A program made the position numbers and the translations under genes. 64,000 nucleotides of DNA, from assembly GCF_013141915.1 (NCBI RefSeq), contig NZ_SROX01000002.1:310001-374000 (forward strand), given 5' to 3'. The notes under the pieces are model-generated. The model was not told where the DNA came from and made no database searches. It saw only the letters and a program-made list of their open reading frames with translations. This document shows, one piece after another, positions 17,926 to 26,639 of this stretch. The first letter of the stretch is position 1; every line of letters begins with the position of its first letter. The DNA comes from Cupriavidus necator (GTDB taxonomy: Bacteria; Pseudomonadota; Gammaproteobacteria; Burkholderiales; Burkholderiaceae).

Positions 17926-20349
17926 TTAGTTGCGCACCGGCTTGCCGGTCTGCAGCATGCCCATGATGCGCTCCTGCGTCTTGCCGGTGCCGAGCAGGTC
18001 GACGAAGGCCTTGCGCTCCAGCGCCAGCAGCCATTCCTCGCTGACCAGCGCGCCGGCCTCGACATCGCCGCCGCACACCACTTCGGCAATGCGCGCGGCG
18101 ATCAGGAAATCGTGCGCCGAGATAAAGCCGCCGTCACGCATGTTGACCAGCGAGGCCTTGATGGTGGCCACACCGGAACGGCCGGCAACCGGGATCAGCG
18201 TCGGCAGCGGCGCGCGGTAGCCGGCGTCGGCCAGCGCACGCACGGTGTTCTGCGCCACGTACAGCAGCTCATGCACGTTGAAGACGATCTGGTCGGACGG
18301 CTGCAGGTAGCCCATCTGGCGCGCTTCCAGCGCCGAGGCCGAGACCTTGGCCATGGCCGCGCTCTGGAAGCGGCTGGTCAGGAACTGCAGGTAGTTGGTG
18401 CTGCCCGCGGCCTGTGCAGCGCGCGCGGCCGCCAGCGCCGCTTCCTTCAGGCCACCGCCAGCGGGCACCAGGCCGACACCGACTTCAACCAGGCCGATAT
18501 AGGTTTCCAGCGCGGCCACGCGCGCGGCGGAGTGCAGCATCAGTTCGCAGCCACCGCCCAGCGCAATGCCCGACGCCGCCGACACCACCGGTACCGAGGC
18601 ATACTTCACGCGCATCATGCCGTCTTGGAATTTCTTCACGAACGGCTCGATGCCCTTGGCGCCGCCCATCATGAAGGCGGGCATCGCCGCTTCCAGGTTG
18701 GCGCCCGCGGAGAACGGGCCGCCCGGCGCGCCCAGCTGCAGCGAGGTCGGCTGCCATACCACCAGGCCCTTGTAGCCGGCTTCGGCCAGGTCGATGGCGC
18801 GGGTCAGGCCGTCGATTACGTCCGGACCGATGGTGTTCATCTTGCTCTTGAACGAGACCACCAGCACATCGTCCTGGCCCTCGCTCACCCAGATGCGCAC
18901 CGCGTCGTTCTCTTCGACGGTGCGGCCAGCCTTGCGCGGATCGGCGGCGGCACTGCCCTGCAGCGCAGCGCGGAAAGCCTGGCGCTGGTACACCGGCAGC
19001 GTGCTGCGCGCGACGAACGACTGCGTCGCGGGCGACCACGAACCTGCCGCCGTGTGCACGCCCTGGTTGTCGGCCACCGGGCCGGAGAACACCCACGCCG
19101 GCAGCGGCGCGCCCGACAGTGCCTTGCCACCGTCGACGTCCTCCTTCACCCACTCGGCCACCTGTTTCCAGCCGGCCGCCTGCCAGTCCTCGAACGGGCC
19201 CGAATTCCAGCCGAAGCCCCAGCGGATCGCCAGGTCGATGTCGGCGGCCGAACCGGCGATCTGCTCGAGGTACACGGCGATGTAGTGGAACACGTCGCGG
19301 AACACCGCCCACAGGAACTGCGCCTGCGGGTTGGTCGACTCGCGCAGCAGCCGGATGCGCTCGGCCGGTTCCTTCTTGAGCATGCGCACCACGATCTCGT
19401 CGGCCTTCTTGCCGGCATCGACGTACTGTCCGGTGCTGGCGTCGAGCACCTTGATGGCCTTGCCTTCCTTCTTGTAGAAGCCGGCGCCGGTCTTCTGCCC
19501 CAGCGCACCCGCGTCGACCAGGCTCTTGAGCACGGCCGGGGTCTTGTAGAACGGCGCGAACGGGTCGTCCTGCAGGTTGTCCTGCATGGTCTTGATCACG
19601 TGCGCCATGGTGTCCAGGCCGACCACGTCCGCGGTGCGGAAGGTGGCGGACTTGGCGCGGCCCAGCTTGGCGCCGGTCAGGTCGTCGACCACGTCGAACG
19701 GGATGCCGAACTTCTCGGCCTCGGCAAACACCGCCAGGATCGAGAAGATGCCGACGCGATTGGCAATGAAGTTGGGCGTGTCCTTGGCGCGCACCACGCC
19801 CTTGCCGAGCGTGGTGGTCAGGAACGCTTCCAGCTGGTCGAGGATCTGCGGCTGCGTGGTCGCGGTCGGGATCAGCTCGACCAGGTGCATGTAGCGCGGC
19901 GGGTTGAAGAAATGGACGCCGCAGAAGCGGGACTTCAGGTCGTCGTCGAATCCATTGGACAGCTCAGTGATCGACAGCCCGGAGGTGTTGGTGGCGAAGA
20001 TCGCGTGCGAGGCCAGGTGCGGCGCGACCTTCTTGTACAGGTCGTGCTTCCAGTCCATGCGCTCGGCAATCGCCTCGATCACCAGATCGCATTGCTGCAA
20101 CAGGGCGATGTCGTCTTCGTAGTTGGCGGCCTGGATCAGGCTGGCCTCTTCCTTGAGGCCAAGCGGCGCGGGCGACAGCTTCTTCAGGTTCTCGATGGCG
20201 CGCAGCGCGATGCCGTTCTTCGGGCCTTCCTTGGCGGGAAGATCGAACAGCACCACGGGCACGCGCGCGTTGATCAGGTGGGCGGCAATCTGCGCGCCCA
20301 TGACGCCGGCACCCAGCACGGCGACTTTCTTGACGATGAAATTGGACAT
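17926..20349 (-). CDS. fadB: 3-hydroxyacyl-CoA dehydrogenase / enoyl-CoA hydratase fusion
   Basis: 807-residue bifunctional beta-oxidation enzyme. Domain order is dehydrogenase first (VAVLGAGVMGAQIAAHL at residues 9-25, HFFNPPRYMHLVELI near 145) and crotonase-like hydratase last (SGIALGGGCELMLHSAAR near 600). This is the reverse of E. coli FadB and like Bacillus FadN and many Burkholderiaceae enzymes. The start is the ATG at 20347-20349 (MSNFIVKKV). Gene order acyl-CoA dehydrogenase, this gene, thiolase gives the full cycle. Confidence 0.93.
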   Translation of the reverse strand: MSNFIVKKVAVLGAGVMGAQIAAHLINARVPVVLFDLPAKEGPKNGIALRAIENLKKLSPAPLGLKEEASLIQAANYEDDIALLQQCDLVIEAIAERMDWKHDLYKKVAPHLASHAIFATNTSGLSITELSNGFDDDLKSRFCGVHFFNPPRYMHLVELIPTATTQPQILDQLEAFLTTTLGKGVVRAKDTPNFIANRVGIFSILAVFAEAEKFGIPFDVVDDLTGAKLGRAKSATFRTADVVGLDTMAHVIKTMQDNLQDDPFAPFYKTPAVLKSLVDAGALGQKTGAGFYKKEGKAIKVLDASTGQYVDAGKKADEIVVRMLKKEPAERIRLLRESTNPQAQFLWAVFRDVFHYIAVYLEQIAGSAADIDLAIRWGFGWNSGPFEDWQAAGWKQVAEWVKEDVDGGKALSGAPLPAWVFSGPVADNQGVHTAAGSWSPATQSFVARSTLPVYQRQAFRAALQGSAAADPRKAGRTVEENDAVRIWVSEGQDDVLVVSFKSKMNTIGPDVIDGLTRAIDLAEAGYKGLVVWQPTSLQLGAPGGPFSAGANLEAAMPAFMMGGAKGIEPFVKKFQDGMMRVKYASVPVVSAASGIALGGGCELMLHSAARVAALETYIGLVEVGVGLVPAGGGLKEAALAAARAAQAAGSTNYLQFLTSRFQSAAMAKVSASALEARQMGYLQPSDQIVFNVHELLYVAQNTVRALADAGYRAPLPTLIPVAGRSGVATIKASLVNMRDGGFISAHDFLIAARIAEVVCGGDVEAGALVSEEWLLALERKAFVDLLGTGKTQERIMGMLQTGKPVRN

Positions 20350-20410
20350 GCGCGCTCCTAGGTCAGTGAGCGTTGAGGTAAGAGTCAGGACACGCTTCCA
20401 GTGCTTGTGG

Positions 20411-20447
20411 TGTGCTCCCCTCTCCGCTAGCGGGAGAGGGGAGCACA
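20411..20447. repeat. palindromic repeat copy inside the fad operon
   Basis: The 15-bp perfect arms TGTGCTCCCCTCTCC (20411-20425) and GGAGAGGGGAGCACA (20433-20447) have a seven-base loop. It starts 29 bases after the acyl-CoA dehydrogenase stop and lies in the 127-base gap before the next gene of the same operon, so it would be in the transcript. It belongs to the family at 15792, 50457 and 54895. It may stabilise the upstream message or attenuate downstream expression. Confidence 0.85.
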
Positions 20448-20476
20448 CTAGCGGCCAGGGAAGCCGCCCTGGCAAA

Positions 20477-22264
20477 TCAGAACAGGTCTGCGTCCAGCGC
20501 CATCAGCGACGCCGAACCCGCGCGCGCCTTGCGGATCTCGGCGGCCGTTTCCGGCTGCAGCTTGGCAAAGTAGAAGCGCGCGGTGGCCAGCTTGGCGGTG
20601 TAGAACTTGTCGCCGCTGCCCTGCTTCTCCAGCGCGACCTTGGCCATGCGGGCCCAGAAGTAAGAGAACACCAGGTGGCCCACTACACGCAGGTATGGCA
20701 CCGCGGCAGCGCCGACTTCGTCGGCATTGCCCATCGCCTTCATGCCGATTTCCATGGTCAGCTTCTGCACCTTGTCGCCCAGGTCGGCCAGCGGGTTGAT
20801 GAATTCCTGCATGGCTTCATTGGTGCCTTCGGCCTCGACGAAGTCCTGCACGATCTTGCCGAAGGCCTTCATCTTCGCGCCCATGTCGCCCAGGATCTTG
20901 CGGCCCAGCAGGTCCAGCGCCTGGATGGTGTTGGTGCCTTCGTAGATCATGTTGATGCGCGCGTCGCGCACGTATTGCTCCATGCCCCATTCGGAGATGT
21001 AGCCATGGCCGCCAAACACCTGCATGCCCTCGTTGGTGGCGGTAAAGGCGTTGTCGGTCAGGAAGGCCTTGATCACCGGCGTCAGCAGCGCGACCAGGTC
21101 GCCGGCCTGCTTGCGCACGGCCTCGTCCGGATGCGACAGCTCGCGGTCGATCTGCAGCGCGGTCCAGTAGCTGAATGCGCGGCCGCCTTCGGCGTAGGCG
21201 CGCTGCGTCAGCAGCATGCGGCGCACATCCGGATGCACGATGATCGGGTCGGCGGCCTTCTCGGGCGCCTTCGGGCCGGTCAGCGAGCGCATCTGCAGGC
21301 GGTCCTTGGCGTAGGCGACCGAGTTCTGGTACGCCACCTCGGTCAGGCCCAGGCCCTGCGCGCCCACACCCAGGCGCGCGGCATTCATCATCACGAACAT
21401 GGCGTTCAGGCCCTTGTTGGCCTCGCCCACCAGCCAGCCGCGCGCGCCGTCGAGGTTCATCACGCAGGTGGCGTTGCCGTGGATGCCCATCTTGTGCTCG
21501 ATCGAGCCGCACTGGATGCCGTTGCGCTCGCCGGGGTTGCCGCTGGCGTCGGGGATGAACTTCGGCACCACGAACAGCGAGATGCCCTTGGTCCCACCCG
21601 GTGCGTCCGGCAGTCGGGCCAGCACCAGGTGGATGATGTTTTCGGCCAGGTCGTGCTCGCCGGCGGAGATGAAGATCTTGGTGCCGGTGATCAGGTAGGA
21701 ACCGTCAGCTTGCGGCTCGGCCTTGGAACGCAGAATGCCGAGGTCAGTGCCGCAGTGCGGCTCGGTCAGGCACATGGTGCCGGTCCAGACGCCGGACACT
21801 AGCTTGGGCAGGTAAGTCTGCTGCAGATCGGGCGTGCCGTGTGCATGCAGGGCCTCATAGGCCCCGTGCGACAGCCCGGGGTACATGGTCCAGGCCTGGT
21901 TGGCCGAGTTCAGCATCTCGTAGACCACGTTGTTGACCACGATCGGCAGGCCCTGGCCACCGTAGGCCGGATCGCACGCCAGTGCCGGCCAGCCGGCCTC
22001 GACATATTGCTGGTAGGCTTCCTTGAAGCCCGTGGGCGCCTTGACCACGCCGTCGCCGGCGTAGGTGCAGCCTTCGCGGTCGCCCACCTGGTTGAGCGGG
22101 AACACCACGTCCGCGCAGAACTTGCCGGCTTCCTCGATGACCTGGTTGATGGTGTCCGCGTCGATGTCCGCGTGCGGCGGCATCGCCTTGAGTTCGGCTT
22201 CGGCGCCGAGCAGTTCATGGAGCACGAACTGCATGTCGCGCAACGGTGCGGTGTACTGGCCCAT
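20477..22264 (-). CDS. fadE: acyl-CoA dehydrogenase, long form
   Basis: 595-residue FAD enzyme doing the first oxidation of beta-oxidation, passing electrons to ETF. The start at 22262-22264 (MGQYTAPLRD) has an AAGGAG site. TGTMCLTEPHCGTDLG near 165 is the FAD/substrate signature, GGHGYISEWGMEQYVRDARI near 440 and YEGTNTIQALDLLGRKIL near 460 complete the active site. The C-terminal extension after residue 480 is normal for the long class. Second gene of the operon after the TetR gene. Confidence 0.93.
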   Translation of the reverse strand: MGQYTAPLRDMQFVLHELLGAEAELKAMPPHADIDADTINQVIEEAGKFCADVVFPLNQVGDREGCTYAGDGVVKAPTGFKEAYQQYVEAGWPALACDPAYGGQGLPIVVNNVVYEMLNSANQAWTMYPGLSHGAYEALHAHGTPDLQQTYLPKLVSGVWTGTMCLTEPHCGTDLGILRSKAEPQADGSYLITGTKIFISAGEHDLAENIIHLVLARLPDAPGGTKGISLFVVPKFIPDASGNPGERNGIQCGSIEHKMGIHGNATCVMNLDGARGWLVGEANKGLNAMFVMMNAARLGVGAQGLGLTEVAYQNSVAYAKDRLQMRSLTGPKAPEKAADPIIVHPDVRRMLLTQRAYAEGGRAFSYWTALQIDRELSHPDEAVRKQAGDLVALLTPVIKAFLTDNAFTATNEGMQVFGGHGYISEWGMEQYVRDARINMIYEGTNTIQALDLLGRKILGDMGAKMKAFGKIVQDFVEAEGTNEAMQEFINPLADLGDKVQKLTMEIGMKAMGNADEVGAAAVPYLRVVGHLVFSYFWARMAKVALEKQGSGDKFYTAKLATARFYFAKLQPETAAEIRKARAGSASLMALDADLF

Positions 22265-22339
22265 CAGAGACTCCTTGGAGTTGTGCGATGCCGCCACGCC
22301 GCCCGTCCCGCTTGCGCGCAACGGCCTGACCGGGCGACC

Positions 22340-22981
22340 TCAGGTACGGTAAGACTGAATCAGTTTGTTGAGCGCGACCATGGCAAGCTCGGCGCTGTCA
22401 GGCAGGCGCAGGAAACGGGCGTCATGATGCAAGCCTAGTTCAAGGCTGTACATCTCGAACAGCATCAGGCGCGGATCGCAATCCGCGCGCAAATGGCCCT
22501 CTTCCTTGGCCTGGTTGATGGCGCGGTTCAGCGCTGCGCGCCAGATCGTGACGCTCTTGACCAGCTCGTCACGCACCAGGCTGCCGGCGCGGTCGTCGTA
22601 CTCCACGGCGCCGCTGATGTAGATGCACCCAGTCGTCACTTCCTGGATGCGCTTCTCCATCCAGCGCCGCACCATCGACCACAGCCGGGGCAGTCCGCGC
22701 GGCTCCTGCAGCGAGGGATAGAACACCTCCTGCTCGAACCGGCGGTGATACTCCCGCACCACCTCTACCTGCAGGTCCTCGCGCGAACCGAAATGCGCGA
22801 AGACACCGCTCTTGCTCATCTGCATGCGTTCCGCGAGCAGGCCGATGGTCAGACCTTCGAGCCCGTCGCGGGACGACAATTCCAGTGCGGCATCCAGAAT
22901 CGCCACGCGCGTCATCTCGCCCTTGCGCATGGGCGAGGGGGACGAAGCGGCGGATTCGAGACGGGCTGACTGGTGTCGCAT
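22340..22981 (-). CDS. TetR-family regulator of the fad operon
   Basis: 213-residue repressor. Helix-turn-helix at about 25-70: MTRVAILDAALELSSRDGLEGLTIGLLAERMQMSKSGVFAHFGSRE. It is the promoter-proximal gene of TetR-fadE-fadB-fadA-hydratase, so it probably represses itself and the operon and is released by acyl-CoA, as for FadR/PsrA-type TetR proteins. A candidate site, GAACG-GT-CGTTC, lies 128 bases before its start. Ligand and target are inferred from context. Confidence 0.88.
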   Translation of the reverse strand: MRHQSARLESAASSPSPMRKGEMTRVAILDAALELSSRDGLEGLTIGLLAERMQMSKSGVFAHFGSREDLQVEVVREYHRRFEQEVFYPSLQEPRGLPRLWSMVRRWMEKRIQEVTTGCIYISGAVEYDDRAGSLVRDELVKSVTIWRAALNRAINQAKEEGHLRADCDPRLMLFEMYSLELGLHHDARFLRLPDSAELAMVALNKLIQSYRT

Positions 22982-23108
22982 GTTTTTTCTCCGTTCTGCG
23001 GGGCCTGCTGCGGCCCCGCGTATGACCCTGACGTTTCATTCATTGCTTGCGGCCGACCGGCGGATTTGCCGGTGCATACCGCGAATGCACGCAGTCTAAG
23101 CCAAAAAA

Positions 23109-23120
23109 GAACGGTCGTTC
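23109..23120. promoter_or_regulatory. candidate TetR operator
   Basis: GAACG (23109-23113), two bases, then CGTTC (23116-23120) form a 12-bp dyad of the size used by TetR-family proteins. It is in the 295-base gap upstream of the TetR-fad operon and downstream of clsB. No second copy was found near fadE. Confidence 0.5.
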
Positions 23121-23276
23121 AGATTATTCTGGCGCGGCACTTGGCCATCAAGCTTTTAATTAGACCGCTGTTTCTAAACGGACTGCAATGCAGCATGTCC
23201 GCGAGCGACCGTGCCGCAACCGCTGCAGCGTTCGCGTTGCCGCATGGCAGCAAACGCACACCGCCCGCCGGCCGCT

Positions 23277-24575
23277 TCAGTAGCGGCCCGTAACGCCGGC
23301 GATGATCACGCCAAGCCGCAGCAGCATATAGGCCGCCCAGTTGGCCAGCCGGTGCAGCGGCGAGCGCCGCGCATGCACGTCGGGCAGCACCCTTACGCTC
23401 TGGTGTGCAATGGCCCGCTCCAGCGCTGCGCGCAGTTCAGCGGCGAAGGCCGCATCATAAACGGCAATGTTGGCCTCGCGCGCGAGCAGCAGGCTGAAGG
23501 GGTCCATATTGCTCGACCCTACCGTGGCCCAGGCCTCGTCCACCACGCCGACCTTGGCGTGCAGGAAGCTCTCGGCGTACTCGTAGATCTCGACGCCAGC
23601 CTCCAGCAACGACGCATAGAGCGCATGGGTGGCGTAGTGCTGCAGCCGATATTCGACCATGCCCTGCAGCAGCAGCCGCACGCGCACGCCGCGCTCGCGG
23701 CAGGCCAGCAATGCGCGCCGCATCTTGTGGCCGGGCAGGAAGTAGGCGTTGGCCAGGATCACGTCATGACGTGCGGCGCCCAGCGCGCGCAGGTATTCGC
23801 GCTCGATGGTGCGGCGGTTGCGCAGGTTGTCGCGCAGCAGCAGCGCGGCGCGGATCCCGCCGGTCGCCTCCGGGCGCGGCGGCAGGTCGGTCACCAGCGG
23901 GTATTCGGCGACCGCGGCGGCGCGCTCGCTGCCACGCGCCTCGCGCAGCGACAGCCGCCACCAGAGCCGCTCGGACGACAGCGCAATGCGGTCCACCAGC
24001 GGCCCGCTGACCTGCACCGCGAAGTCGTAGCGCGGCCCCAGGTTGGCGCCTTCGAAGGGGCCGTGGTTGTGGTCGTCGATGATGTTGATGCCACCGACAA
24101 AGGCGACCTCGCGGTCGATCACGGCGACCTTGCGGTGCAGCCGGCGCAGGTGGCGCCGGGCCAGGCGGAAGCCGCGCAAGGCGCGGTAGACGCGCAGCCG
24201 CACGCCACCCGCGCGCAGCCGCTCGGCCAGCTGCGCGGGCATGTCGCCGGCGCCGAAGCCGTCCACCGTCACGCGCACCGGGACCCCGCGCGCGGCGGCA
24301 CGGATCAGCGCGTCGGCGACGGCGCGGCCGACCTCGTCGTCGGCGTAGATGTAGGTTTCCAGCATGACCTGGAACGCGGCCTGGTCGATTGCGGCGATCA
24401 GCGCGGGAAAGAAGTCCTTGCCGCCGTGCAGCAGCCGCACCGTGTTGCCGGTGGTGGGCTTGCCGCGGCGCCAGGCCCAGCGCAGCATGTGGTGGCGATA
24501 AGGCAGTTCGCCGGTGGTGGCCGTGTCATGCACCGGGGCGTCTGCAGCCTGGGCAGAGTAGGAGATCCGTGACAT
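23277..24575 (-). CDS. clsB: cardiolipin synthase, ClsB-type phospholipase D family
   Basis: 432-residue enzyme joining phosphatidylglycerol with another phospholipid head group to make cardiolipin at the inner membrane. Two HKD motifs: H147-K-x4-D154 (HRKVAVIDREVAFVGGIN) and HAKVGVVDEAWATVGSSNMD near residue 338. There are no N-terminal membrane spans, as expected for ClsB rather than ClsA; a short hydrophobic C-terminus (AAYMLLRLGVIIAGV) may anchor it. Nearby EEP-family and nudB genes recall the E. coli ybhP-clsB pairing. Confidence 0.92.
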   Translation of the reverse strand: MSRISYSAQAADAPVHDTATTGELPYRHHMLRWAWRRGKPTTGNTVRLLHGGKDFFPALIAAIDQAAFQVMLETYIYADDEVGRAVADALIRAAARGVPVRVTVDGFGAGDMPAQLAERLRAGGVRLRVYRALRGFRLARRHLRRLHRKVAVIDREVAFVGGINIIDDHNHGPFEGANLGPRYDFAVQVSGPLVDRIALSSERLWWRLSLREARGSERAAAVAEYPLVTDLPPRPEATGGIRAALLLRDNLRNRRTIEREYLRALGAARHDVILANAYFLPGHKMRRALLACRERGVRVRLLLQGMVEYRLQHYATHALYASLLEAGVEIYEYAESFLHAKVGVVDEAWATVGSSNMDPFSLLLAREANIAVYDAAFAAELRAALERAIAHQSVRVLPDVHARRSPLHRLANWAAYMLLRLGVIIAGVTGRY

Positions 24576-24719
24576 GCCGTGATTATCGGACAGTTTGCCG
24601 CGCGCAAAGGCGCCGCCTGCACATTGGCGTGCGGAACTCTGCTATCGTCGATGCCGATGCCTGCCCGTCGGCACAAGCCCGTGCGCGCAGGCAAACTCCC
24701 GACGCCCCCTACGGAAACC

Positions 24720-25253
24720 ATGGTGAAGGTATTCGGCATTACCGGTTCGTCCGGCAGCGGCAAGACCACGTTGCTGGACCAGCTCATCCCCTGCTTTGTC
24801 GATGCCGGCCTGCGCGTGGCCGGCGTCAAGCACACCCACCACGGCTTCGATCCGGATACGCCTGGCAAGGATTCGTGGCGCATGCGCGCGGCCGGCTGCG
24901 CCAACGTCGTGCTGGTCGGCGCGCGCCACCTGACACTGATGCGCCATTACCCGGAAGCCGTGCCGTCGCCCGAACTGGACGATGCGCTCGCGGTGCTGCC
25001 GCCTGACACCGACCTGGTGCTGGTGGAAGGGTACAAGCGCAGTGATTTCCCCAAGCTGGAGGTTTTCCGCCCCGCGCTGGGCCGTGCGCCGTTGTGGGAC
25101 GAGGTGCCGGGCGTAGTGGCGGTTGCGACCGATGACCCCGCCGCCGTCGCCGCCATGACCACGCTGCCGGTGCTGGACCTGAACGACGCGCCGGCGGTGT
25201 TCACGTTTATCCGCGACTACCGCGTGCCCGGCCGCGACGGCGGCGCGGGCTGA
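24720..25253 (+). CDS. mobB: molybdopterin-guanine dinucleotide biosynthesis adapter MobB
   Basis: 177-residue P-loop GTP-binding protein that assists MobA in adding GMP to molybdopterin. The start at 24720 (MVKVFGITGSSGSGKT) is chosen because the P-loop GSSGSGKT then sits at residues 9-16, as in all MobB. VAGVKHTHHGFDPDTPGKDS and LVLVEGYKRSDFPKLEVFR are the family's conserved blocks. It stands alone on the plus strand between clsB and the EEP gene. The molybdenum hydroxylase cluster 22 kb away would use the cytidylylated cofactor instead, so direct partnership is unlikely. Confidence 0.93.
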   Translation: MVKVFGITGSSGSGKTTLLDQLIPCFVDAGLRVAGVKHTHHGFDPDTPGKDSWRMRAAGCANVVLVGARHLTLMRHYPEAVPSPELDDALAVLPPDTDLVLVEGYKRSDFPKLEVFRPALGRAPLWDEVPGVVAVATDDPAAVAAMTTLPVLDLNDAPAVFTFIRDYRVPGRDGGAG

Positions 25254-25265
25254 GTCAAACCGGCC

Positions 25266-26048
25266 TCAGGCGGCCTTGTCCGCGGTCGCGTCCCGCTCCA
25301 CCATCCCGCCCAGCGGATGACCCAGTTCCGCCACCAGCGGCACGTGATCGGAGCGTTGCGCCCAGTCTCGGCCGGTCAGCGCGTGGGCGCGCTCGATCTC
25401 GTAGCCACGCACATAGATCCGGTCGAGCTGCCACCACGGCATATGGCTCGGGAAAGTATGCAGCCGCGCGCCGCGCGCGTGCGAGGCCTCGACCGCGCCC
25501 AGCGTATTGCAGATCTGCGCATCGAGCCGGTGGTTCCAGTCGTTGAAGTCGCCGGCGATCACCAGCGGCATGCCGGCCGGCACCACGTTGCGCACGCGCT
25601 CCACCAGCGCCTCGGCCTGGCGCGCGCGGCTGCGCGCGAACAGGCCGAAGTGCACGCAGATCAGGTGGGTCTCGACGCCGTGCACATCCGCCACCGCGTG
25701 CAGCAGCCCGCGCTGTTCGAACCGGTGATCGGAAATATCGAGGTTTTCGGACATCAGGATCGGATGGCGCGACAGGATCGCGTTGCCGTGATGGCCGTAG
25801 TCGTAGACCGCATTGCGGCCGTAGACCGAATGCGGATAAGCGTCGGTGGCCAGGTAGTTGAGCTGGGTATGTTCCGGGTCGAACAGCGCCGCGGCCACCA
25901 GCCGGTCGTTGCGGTCCTGCACTTCCTGCAGGAAGACGATGTCCGCATCCATCGCATGCAGGCCGGCGCGCACGTTCTGGATGCGCGGGCGCCGCGAGAT
26001 GCCGGTCACCCCCTTGTGAATGTTGTAGGTGACCACGCGCAGCTTCAT
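25266..26048 (-). CDS. endonuclease/exonuclease/phosphatase family protein, YbhP-like
   Basis: 260-residue metal-dependent phosphodiesterase/phosphatase. Motifs in order: TYNIHKG at 7-13, FLQEVQDR with E42, AGDFNDWNHR near 164 and SDHVPLVAEL near 237. Homologues near clsB in other bacteria (YbhP) are thought to act in phospholipid or phosphate-ester processing, but the substrate is unproven. It starts inside the nudB stop (ATGA overlap) and ends 12 bases from mobB, converging with it. Confidence 0.85.
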   Translation of the reverse strand: MKLRVVTYNIHKGVTGISRRPRIQNVRAGLHAMDADIVFLQEVQDRNDRLVAAALFDPEHTQLNYLATDAYPHSVYGRNAVYDYGHHGNAILSRHPILMSENLDISDHRFEQRGLLHAVADVHGVETHLICVHFGLFARSRARQAEALVERVRNVVPAGMPLVIAGDFNDWNHRLDAQICNTLGAVEASHARGARLHTFPSHMPWWQLDRIYVRGYEIERAHALTGRDWAQRSDHVPLVAELGHPLGGMVERDATADKAA

Positions 26049-26536
26049 GGCTGCCCCCCGAATGCCAGCTGCCTGCTGGCAACGTCGCTAACGGCCCCGG
26101 CGCGCCAGCCGAGCTGGCGTATGGCTTCTGCATTGCTGCTGGAGAAGCATTGCCGCGCCGCCAGTTCCCACGGCAGCCACTTGTATTGCAGGTGCTCGCG
26201 TGGCGCCAGCGTCACCGGCAGCGCCTCGGCCACGCGCAGGCCGAACCAGTGCTCGGTATTGCGCGTCACGCCTTCGGCGTAGCGGTGGCGCCACTGCGGG
26301 TAGATGTCGTACTGGATGGCATGGCCCCAGTCGGTGAGCTGGTGCTCGCCGGCGATGATGCCGGTTTCCTCCGCCACTTCGCGCGCGGCGGTCAGGGCCA
26401 GCGGTTCGTCCAGGGTGTCGAGGCTGCCGGTGACGGACTGCCAGAACCCCGGTCGATCGGCGCGTTCCAGCAGCAAGACTTGAAGATCTGGCGTGTAAAT
26501 CACCACCAGCACGGATTCCGGGATCTTGTAGGACAT
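26045..26536 (-). CDS. nudB: dihydroneopterin triphosphate pyrophosphatase
   Basis: 163-residue Nudix hydrolase removing pyrophosphate from dihydroneopterin triphosphate in folate synthesis. The start at 26534-26536 (MSYKIPESVLVVIYTPD) matches the family. The Nudix box spans residues 37-59 with G-x5-E and REVAEETG. SVTGSLDTLDEP and WGHAIQYDIYPQWRHRYAEGVTRNTEH are typical NudB blocks. It overlaps the next gene by four bases. Confidence 0.93.
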   Translation of the reverse strand: MSYKIPESVLVVIYTPDLQVLLLERADRPGFWQSVTGSLDTLDEPLALTAAREVAEETGIIAGEHQLTDWGHAIQYDIYPQWRHRYAEGVTRNTEHWFGLRVAEALPVTLAPREHLQYKWLPWELAARQCFSSSNAEAIRQLGWRAGAVSDVASRQLAFGGQP

Positions 26537-26639
26537 GGGTCTGGACCAAAGGACAAACCCAAGGATAGCGCAGGCGCGCGCGCTTGCCACGGGAAAGCGC
26601 CGCGCCGCCTGCTTGCGGGCGCAGCGCCCGCACGCCGGA

